This document shows, piece by piece, positions 58,045 to 64,000 of a stretch of DNA of 64,000 nt. A program made the translations under genes and the position numbers. The stretch comes from JALORV01 sp035498175. GTDB lineage: Bacteria; Pseudomonadota; Gammaproteobacteria; Burkholderiales; Burkholderiaceae_F. Within the stretch, counting starts at the first letter, position 1. Every line of letters starts with the position of its first letter. The notes below the pieces were generated by a model. It saw only the letters and a program-made list of their open reading frames with translations, was not told where the DNA came from and did no database searches. The stretch is taken from positions 1 through 64,000 of the forward strand of contig DATKAJ010000020.1 in NCBI GenBank assembly GCA_035498175.1. The letters are read 5' to 3'.

Positions 58045-59739
58045 TTGACCCAACTCTTCATCAGCTACGCACGCGAAGACCGCGAGACGGCGGAGCGGGT
58101 CGCGAATGCGCTATCGGCGCTCGGCATCGACGTCTGGTGGGATCGGGACCTGCCGGGCGGATCGCAGTTCGCCGAGGTCCTCGAGCAGCAGCTCACCGAG
58201 GCTCGTGTGGTGATCGTGCTGTGGTCAGCCGAATCAGGGCGCTCGAGTTTCGTGCGCGACGAATCGATGCGCGCGCTGGAAGCGGGCAAGCTGCTGCCGG
58301 TGCGCATCGAGCCGGTCGTGCCGCCGCTCGGCTTCGGGCAGATCCATGCGCTGGATCTGCTGGACTGGGGCGGAGCCGTGGACGACGCGGCGTTCGTCGA
58401 CGTGGCGAACGAAGTGCGGCGGCGGCTCGGCCAGCCGGCGACGCCGCGACCGCAGCCACGGCGGCCCTGGTCGCGCGGACCGCGTCGCGCGGTCGCCGTG
58501 GCCGCGGGCGCTGTGCTGCTGGCACTCGCGGGGGTCATCGGCTGGAATACGTGGAACTCCAGTGAGTCGAGTCGCTACCTGCGGCTCGGACTGGACGAGC
58601 AGTTCGGCCGCGAGCCGAACCTGCAGTCGGCGCGCAACTACTACCTCGACGCGCTCAATCATCGGGCTGACAACGCGCGGGCTCGTTACTACCTTGGCCA
58701 CGTCTACGCACAGCTCGGCGAGAGCGATCTGGCGCGCGCGGCGTTCGAGCGCGCAGCGCATGATCGCGAAGGTCTCGATGATGCGCAGCTCGCGGATGCG
58801 AAGGGACGCGTTCAGGCGCTGACCCCGGCGGACGAGCCGACCGCTGTCGCACGTGCTCCGGAGACTCGTCCGCCCGACTCAGTCCGGTCTCCGCCGCCCA
58901 CGGAGCTGCCTAACGTCGCCCCGCCACTGCAGCCACCGTCGAAGGTCACCGCGACGCCGACACAGCCACCGGGCCGGCCCAAGCCGGAGCGCGAGCTGCA
59001 GGCGCAGGCCGCGACACCGCTACCGGTCGCGCGCATCCCGCGCGTCCCGCCGGGGCCGGACGTGCGGAATCGCGCGACTCTGCTGGTGGATCAGATGTTC
59101 TCCGATGGCAGCCAGCAGCGTATCGACGCCACCACGACGCTGGTGACCGATCCGGACCTGATTTCGGACGCGGTTCCGATCGCGGTCGAGACCGCGCTGG
59201 ATCGCCTGGCGGCCAGCGGCGGCAAGCCGTCGATCGCGCTGCAGTCGGGCATCGTCAACACACTCCTTCTGCTGCAGCAGGCGTTGCCGGCCACCCTGCT
59301 CGTCAGCCGTGCCGGCATCGAACGCCTGCTGAAGCTCGCCTCTACGAACGGCAAGACCACGGCGGCGCAGGCCGACAAGGTGCAGGCACTGGTCAATGCT
59401 GCCGCCGACGAGCGGCCGGTTGCATTCATCCAGATCGCCAACGAGGCGCAGCGACCGATCGCCGAAGCGCTGGCCGTGCGGCTGCGAGCGGCCGGCTACG
59501 ACGCGCCGGGCATCGAGCTCGTCGCCGCGCGGGCGCCTGCGCGCAGCGTGGTGCGGGTCCAGGGCAAGAGCGAACGGGGCTTTGCGCGCTGGCTCGCCAA
59601 GATCGTCCGCGACGCCGACGGCGAGGCCGTCGCGGTACAGACGCTGCGCAACGCCAACCCGAAGACCGATACCTTCGAGATCTGGTTCGACCGCGACCTG
59701 TGTACGCAGCAGCGCACCGTGCCTCAGTGCGCGGGCTAG
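58045..59739 (+). CDS. TIR-domain membrane protein with TPR repeats
   Basis: A 564-residue protein. Residues 2-90 form a TIR domain: QLFISYAREDRETAERVANA, WWDRDLPGGS, VVIVLWSAESGRSSFV, with Glu73 after FVRD as the possible catalytic glutamate. A transmembrane helix lies at about 149-166 after a basic stretch (RRPWSRGPRR). A TPR-like region is at 176-250 (ARARYYLGHVYAQLGESDLA), then a proline-rich linker (255-330), then a C-terminal domain I do not recognise. TTG at 58045 is the likely start, since it opens directly with the TIR strand, but the start is uncertain. Confidence 0.8.
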   Translation: MTQLFISYAREDRETAERVANALSALGIDVWWDRDLPGGSQFAEVLEQQLTEARVVIVLWSAESGRSSFVRDESMRALEAGKLLPVRIEPVVPPLGFGQIHALDLLDWGGAVDDAAFVDVANEVRRRLGQPATPRPQPRRPWSRGPRRAVAVAAGAVLLALAGVIGWNTWNSSESSRYLRLGLDEQFGREPNLQSARNYYLDALNHRADNARARYYLGHVYAQLGESDLARAAFERAAHDREGLDDAQLADAKGRVQALTPADEPTAVARAPETRPPDSVRSPPPTELPNVAPPLQPPSKVTATPTQPPGRPKPERELQAQAATPLPVARIPRVPPGPDVRNRATLLVDQMFSDGSQQRIDATTTLVTDPDLISDAVPIAVETALDRLAASGGKPSIALQSGIVNTLLLLQQALPATLLVSRAGIERLLKLASTNGKTTAAQADKVQALVNAAADERPVAFIQIANEAQRPIAEALAVRLRAAGYDAPGIELVAARAPARSVVRVQGKSERGFARWLAKIVRDADGEAVAVQTLRNANPKTDTFEIWFDRDLCTQQRTVPQCAG

Positions 59740-60450
59740 GCAGTCGAACAAGGGTCCGCAAGCGCGTTCTGGGTTGAGAATGCCCGAATCGAGGGCAAGT
59801 CTCTTTTCGACGACATAGGAGCAGTTGAAGGGTACTTCTCACCCAAGTCCGAGAATCCCGCATGGCTCGGACCGTCGGCGATGGTGGTCGAAGGCGAGGA
59901 AATTCTCTGCGCGTGTCTTGTCAAGTAGTGGCGCCAGCGTGGCTGCCCGCTCGTCGGCTACGTAATCGGCCGAGCCGACGCGCGGGACGAGGGCTCGCGA
60001 CCGCAGCGCTGCATGAAACACTGCGGTTGCCTCGGCAGGCGCGGTATCGCGAAGTCCGAGCTTTTATTGCGGAAGGAAACTGGACTTCCGAGCGATAGTT
60101 CCTTGCGGCAGGGTTTGAAAAGGCCTGAATGCCTGGTTAGCATCGCAGCACGTCTCCAGCCGTGAACGGCCAACGCCGCCGTCGCGACAAACTGCCGAGT
60201 TAGCCCGAATGCGGCCATCCTCCCGAAGTGAGACGACTTCTTTGATTCGCCCTCTAGACGACTTTCGCGGCGGCGGTTAAGCAAAGATCTCGGTACCTGC
60301 TCACGACTTTCTTGGCGCCATGACGCTCTCCTGCGCGATGCTGAACCAGAACGTTCGAAGATTCAAAATGAACTCTTGTAACGTCGGAGCGTGACAAACT
60401 CGGAGGAAGACTGTTTGTCCACGATTCTTTAGCGCAAACGGGCAACGAGG
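59740..60450. other. Non-coding stretch of 711 bases with a possible gene remnant
   Basis: The first part (59740-59928) stays open in the same frame as the TIR gene after its TAG and reads with protein-like composition (for example SLFDDIGAVEGYFSPKSENP), but has no convincing start. The remainder has a lower GC content by eye than neighbouring genes and no recognisable gene or RNA. It looks like decayed or foreign sequence. Confidence 0.5.
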
Positions 60451-61965
60451 CTATTCGAAGTTGACGGCGTCGAACGAGATCGGTTGAGCGTTCCAGGCGG
60501 TGTTGCACCCGAGCGTTGGATAGGCGAAGTCGAAGACGACCTGATGGTTCGCGTCGAGGGCCACGATCCGGGTCGTCTGGTTGGCCGTTGCCGCGTAATC
60601 GATCAAAAGCGACTTGCCGGGCCCTTCGTATGCGCTCGAGCAGTACGCGGAATAGAGTGTCCGCCCGTTTTCGAAACGCCAGACCTCAGTTGCCATTCGG
60701 TTGATAGGGTCGATCAAATACGCGGAGACCGCGCTGTAGGTGCGACTGGCGCCGGCAGGGGCCCCGGATGGCTGATTCACACTGGCCGTCCCGTCATTGA
60801 ACACCATCAGCAGTCCGTCCGATGTGATCGAGGTTGCGTGCTGGCCGATCGGATAGAGCCCACCAGGGGCAAGGGTCAGTGCCTTCGCCCGCAGCGAAGC
60901 GAATGTTGCCCAGTATTTCGTAGGATCCCCGAGGATCCACAGGATTTCCCCGGTGCTGTATTTCATCGTCATCAGGAAGTTCTCGCGGCTCGACACGATC
61001 AGCGTGTCGTCGCGCGGGTCGTAGGTGGCGGCGTTCGCGTGAAACCAATCGACGCCGGGTCGCACGAATGCGGAGGCATCATCACCGGCCGCCGCCATTG
61101 TTGTGCTGATAATGACTGCCAAGTCCCACTGCTGGAGCAATGCGCCGGACACCTCGATCTCGGCGACGGTGCTGTCGAGGTTCGAGACACCGCCAATCTG
61201 CGTATCGACCTCCGCGAGAAGCCCGCTCTTGCCCGGGTCCAAGTTGTGGCTGAAGTTCGAGATCTCGTTGGAATTCGTCGACGCAGCGATCACGGTTCCG
61301 TCGAGCTCCTCGCGAACGACGTGCGCGTCGGTTGAGTCGGCAATGACGAAACCGCCGTCCCGGAATGCCATCGCTCCGCCGTTGGCGACGCCGTCCTTTC
61401 CGATCCAGCGTACTTCTCCATCCGTGTCGACGACGACCGGCACTCCTGACGTGGACTTCATGAAGAAGAAGTCGAATCCGAGCGAGCTTGCGGATGTCCG
61501 TGACTGAATGACGCTGAGATGGTCGTAGACCCCGTTCGGGTCGGAATAGGCGCGGCTCGGCACTGCCGCCTGAAGCATCTCGCTCGAACCGTCGGCGAAA
61601 GTGAGCGTGAGATCGACGAAGTTTGTGCTTCCCGCGTAAAGCCCGATGACTGGCAGGTCGATTCCATCGCTGGCCGGCGCCAAGTAGCCGCGCTTCTGCA
61701 GTGCAGTCGACGTGTAGTGGACATGCACGGGCCTGGATAGGGAGCTTTGCTTGGGTTCAACCGTGTACTGTAGATCGACGATTCCGGCCAGCTTGGTGCC
61801 GCGCAGGTGCACGACGGCTATGAACGGCGAAAACCCGGCATCGACGCCACCTATGGACACGTCGGCCGTGTTCCCGGATTCCGTGGACCCCCCGCACGCT
61901 ACAACGCTCGTGGCACACGCCATGGCGACCCCGAGCACCCGGCTTCGGCAGACCGAGAAATCCAT
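60451..61965 (-). CDS. Arylsulfotransferase (ASST)-like lipoprotein
   Basis: A 504-residue exported lipoprotein. The signal ends VVACGGS, with lipidated Cys24. The body is a beta-propeller of ASST type: WIGKDGVANGGAMAFRDG, NLDPGKSGLLAEVDTQIGG, DWFHANAATYDPRDDTLIVS, then MKYSTGEILWILGDP and GQHATSIT. ASST enzymes transfer sulfate between aryl groups using a histidine; His in WFHAN and in QHATS are candidates. Some ASST-like proteins are not sulfotransferases. Codon use seems less GC-rich than in the surrounding operons, which suggests transfer. Confidence 0.78.
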   Translation of the reverse strand: MDFSVCRSRVLGVAMACATSVVACGGSTESGNTADVSIGGVDAGFSPFIAVVHLRGTKLAGIVDLQYTVEPKQSSLSRPVHVHYTSTALQKRGYLAPASDGIDLPVIGLYAGSTNFVDLTLTFADGSSEMLQAAVPSRAYSDPNGVYDHLSVIQSRTSASSLGFDFFFMKSTSGVPVVVDTDGEVRWIGKDGVANGGAMAFRDGGFVIADSTDAHVVREELDGTVIAASTNSNEISNFSHNLDPGKSGLLAEVDTQIGGVSNLDSTVAEIEVSGALLQQWDLAVIISTTMAAAGDDASAFVRPGVDWFHANAATYDPRDDTLIVSSRENFLMTMKYSTGEILWILGDPTKYWATFASLRAKALTLAPGGLYPIGQHATSITSDGLLMVFNDGTASVNQPSGAPAGASRTYSAVSAYLIDPINRMATEVWRFENGRTLYSAYCSSAYEGPGKSLLIDYAATANQTTRIVALDANHQVVFDFAYPTLGCNTAWNAQPISFDAVNFE

Positions 61966-62484
61966 CCGTCTAACCCCCGCAATGTCAAATATGCCGAAAC
62001 GCGGCGTCGTGCTTGTAACGGCCTCGTGCTCGCGGCCGCAAGCAAGACTTATGCACTGGGAACATTTCGGAGACGCAAAAAAACATTTCAGAGATGCAAA
62101 AATAGTTACTGGCGATCAGGCACTGGCGAGACTCGGGCCTCGCGAATTCGCAACGGGTTGCCGATGCCAAGGGCCCTTTCTTGGCGGAATTACTTGCCGG
62201 TACTTGAACTCGCCCCGGCCCTAGACGATCCGCGGCACCCCTTCGAGGGTCTACCAACCCGCTACCCACCGGCGACCATTGGATGCCGCTTGCGGCGCTC
62301 GGACTGTCCGGACGTGTGGACGGGACCGATGTCGGCTTCAGCGTGAATTCGACGACGGCTTCCGTGCTGCGCTAACGGCGGCCAAGGTCGTACGGGACGT
62401 GGACGGACCGAGCGGTTGCCGCCGAACCGCATTGTCTTGCTGGTCATAATGTGGTCCAGTTTCCCCGGCGCTACGGAGGATTTC
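61966..62484. other. Intergenic region with a tandem repeat, 519 bases
   Basis: It separates the divergent ASST-like and F420-reductase-like genes and contains the 21-bp tandem repeat at 62061-62102. The rest is AT-richer than the genes in part, and I see no further gene. Confidence 0.6.
62061..62102. repeat. Two tandem 21-bp repeats
   Basis: AACATTTCGGAGACGCAAAA plus A (62061-62081) and AACATTTCAGAGATGCAAAA plus A (62082-62102) differ at two of 21 positions. The spacing equals two helical turns, so a regulator would bind both on one face. It lies 96-137 bases upstream of the ASST-like start codon. Confidence 0.7.
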
Positions 62485-63234
62485 ATGTCACCTTTGCGAA
62501 ACGTGGACGAAGCGCGACGCCGCTGGCTGCTCGCGCCCGCTGCCCTCGGAATTGCCGCGGCACTCGATTCACCCATAACGTTTGCACAGCCTTCCGGTGG
62601 CAAGCCGCTGCCGATCGGCGTGATCGGCGCGGGGCGTATCGGAGGCACGATCGGGGGCCTGTGGGTAAAGGCTGGCCACCCCGTCTACTTCTCGTCGCGC
62701 CACCCCGAAGAGCTGAAGGACCTGGTCGCGAACCTCGGGCCGCTCGCACACGCGGGACCAGTCGACGAGGCGATCAGGTTCGGTGAAGTGATCTTCATCG
62801 CCGTCCCGTACGGTGCGCTGCCGCAGATCGGGCGCGACTATGGGGCGTTACTGAAGGGCAAGGTCGTTCTCGATGCAGGAAATGCGTCTCAGGCGCGCGA
62901 CGGGGACATCGCGAAGGAGGCCGAGCGCGACGGCGTTGGCGGGACCTCCCAGAAGTACCTGCCCGGGACGCGGCTCGTACGCGCGTTCAACACGATGTCG
63001 TACACGATCTTTGCTCGGGAAGCGAACCGGCCCGCGCCGCGGATGGCGGTGCCGATCGCGGGCGACGATCCGGACGCAGTGAAGACCGCAGAAGCGCTGG
63101 TGCGGGACGCGGGATTCGATCCGGTCGTCGTCGGCAAGCTCGCAGACGCCGCGCGCTTCCAGCGCGGCGCCCCCGGGTACGGGCAATCGGTGACTGCCGC
63201 GGAACTGAGGAAGACGCTCTCGCTCGGAGAATGA
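62485..63234 (+). CDS. Tat-exported NADPH:F420-oxidoreductase-like protein
   Basis: A 249-residue protein. A twin-arginine signal is visible in RRRWLLAPAALGIAAALDSP (residues 11-30), ending near TFAQ. The mature domain is Rossmann-type with IGVIGAGRIGGTIGG (about 43-57) and VVLDAGNAS, RLVRAFNTMSYT and RMAVPIAGDDPDAV, as in F420/NADP oxidoreductases (COG2085). The start at 62485 follows CGGAGGA. A redox enzyme of this class exported to the periplasm is unexpected. Its stop overlaps the next gene. Confidence 0.85.
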   Translation: MSPLRNVDEARRRWLLAPAALGIAAALDSPITFAQPSGGKPLPIGVIGAGRIGGTIGGLWVKAGHPVYFSSRHPEELKDLVANLGPLAHAGPVDEAIRFGEVIFIAVPYGALPQIGRDYGALLKGKVVLDAGNASQARDGDIAKEAERDGVGGTSQKYLPGTRLVRAFNTMSYTIFAREANRPAPRMAVPIAGDDPDAVKTAEALVRDAGFDPVVVGKLADAARFQRGAPGYGQSVTAAELRKTLSLGE

Positions 63235-64000
63235 CGCTGGGGGAGCACTGGATCAGGCGGGTGGTGCCGGCGACTCCCGCCGAGCGCGCGGCCGCGCTGT
63301 GGTCGTTCGCGTACTTCTTCATGCTGCTTGCCGGCTATTACGTGTTGCGCCCGCTGCGAGACCAAATGGGCATTGCCGGCGGCATCAAAACGCTTCCGTG
63401 GCTCTTCACGGCGACGTTCGTGACGCTGTTGGTCGCGCAGCCGCTGTACGGGGCGCTCGTCGCGAAGCTGCCGCGGCGTCGGTTCATCCCCTTCGTCTAT
63501 CACTTCTTCGCCGCAAACCTGGCGCTTTTCTGGCTGCTGCTGGTCCTCGGAATCGAAACCGTAGCCGTCGCCCGCGTGTTTTTCGTATGGGTAAGCGTCT
63601 TCAATCTCTTCGCGGTCACCGTATTCTGGTCCTTCATGGCCGACCTGTTCACGAGCGAGCAGGGCAAGCGGCTCTTTGGATTCATCGGGGCGGGGGGGAC
63701 AGCGGGTGCGTTGCTTGGCCCTGTACTCACGATCGCGCTCTCGGTGCCGCTGGGGCCGGAGAACCTGCTGATCGTCGCCATTGTGCTGCTCGAAGCCGCT
63801 GTCTACTGCGTCCACCGCCTTGGCCGCATCGCTGCTCCACTGCCGCGGGCGAATCAGGCAATAGAGCGCATCGGAGGTAGCGCGTTCGCGGCGTTCTCGA
63901 AGGTGCTGCGGTCGCCGTACCTGCTCGGTGTCGCCGCGTGGGTGAGCCTGCTGTCGTTCGGCGCGACGATCCTCTATTTCGCGCAGGCCAACCTGGTGGC
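63231..64000 (+). CDS. Nucleotide-translocase-like (COG3202) membrane protein, 5' part
   Basis: The first 256 residues are visible; the gene runs off the window. It opens with MTLGEHWIRRVVPATPAERA, followed by helices with GYYVLRPLRDQMGI, VFFVWVSVFNLFAVTVFWSF and FGFIGAGGTAGALLGP. This matches the ATP/ADP translocase-like MFS group (TLC/COG3202). The ATG overlaps the upstream stop by four bases (ATGA), so the two proteins are translationally coupled. Confidence 0.82.
   Translation, partial: MTLGEHWIRRVVPATPAERAAALWSFAYFFMLLAGYYVLRPLRDQMGIAGGIKTLPWLFTATFVTLLVAQPLYGALVAKLPRRRFIPFVYHFFAANLALFWLLLVLGIETVAVARVFFVWVSVFNLFAVTVFWSFMADLFTSEQGKRLFGFIGAGGTAGALLGPVLTIALSVPLGPENLLIVAIVLLEAAVYCVHRLGRIAAPLPRANQAIERIGGSAFAAFSKVLRSPYLLGVAAWVSLLSFGATILYFAQANLV

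Overview
The window is GC-rich, densely coded chromosomal DNA. I see no rRNA, tRNA, CRISPR array, integrase or intact insertion sequence. The dCTP deaminase, a Bug/TctC-type solute-binding protein, a DUF4124 protein, AidB and the replicative DnaE all look betaproteobacterial (Burkholderiales-like). This placement rests on recognised protein families, not on a search.

Layout. 1-3135: 3' end of a PQQ alcohol dehydrogenase, a diheme cytochrome c, and a YgiB-like lipoprotein with a DUF350 membrane protein. 3252-8750: a CpdA-like phosphodiesterase, then two proteins with cyclic-nucleotide-binding domains (a SulP transporter and a patatin phospholipase), and a DUF1992 protein. 9014-11745: a small lipoprotein resembling a subtilisin propeptide, then an S8 protease whose catalytic domain is interrupted by a cytochrome-c-like segment with a CxxCH motif. 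11824-31484: a form II CO-dehydrogenase-like molybdenum hydroxylase system (xdhC, coxS-L-M, coxD-E-G) interrupted by an AidB-like dehydrogenase and a complete oligopeptide-type ABC importer with two paralogous binding proteins. 31521-35260: a leftward stress or ion operon (UspA, CPA2 antiporter, DUF190, ChrB-like, COG4280). 35620-40606: a GYD protein, a membrane Fe-S oxidoreductase, a lipoprotein and an ankyrin-repeat protein.

40679-47375 is the most interesting block. It is a leftward, tightly overlapping set that supplies nearly a whole dedicated type II fatty-acid synthase: FabL-type enoyl reductase, FabG ketoreductase, an AcpXL-like carrier protein, a double-hotdog dehydratase, two ketosynthases, and one protein fusing a phosphopantetheinyl transferase to a LpxL/HtrB-type acyltransferase. 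The order ACP, dehydratase, KAS, KAS, acyltransferase matches the rhizobial acpXL-fabZXL-fabF2XL-fabF1XL-lpxXL very-long-chain fatty acid locus. I infer that it makes a special acyl chain and transfers it to a lipid such as lipid A.

47465-57946: a DMT exporter, a transglutaminase-like protein, a soluble HMG-CoA reductase (unusual in this group), a Bug-type binding protein, a D-threonine-aldolase-like PLP enzyme, dcd, a DUF4124 protein and dnaE. 58045-64000 looks more accessory: a TIR-TM-TPR protein, a 711-base stretch with no complete gene, an ASST-like lipoprotein with a 21-bp tandem repeat upstream, a Tat-exported F420/NADP-reductase-like protein, and the 5' part of a nucleotide-translocase-like membrane protein that runs off the window.
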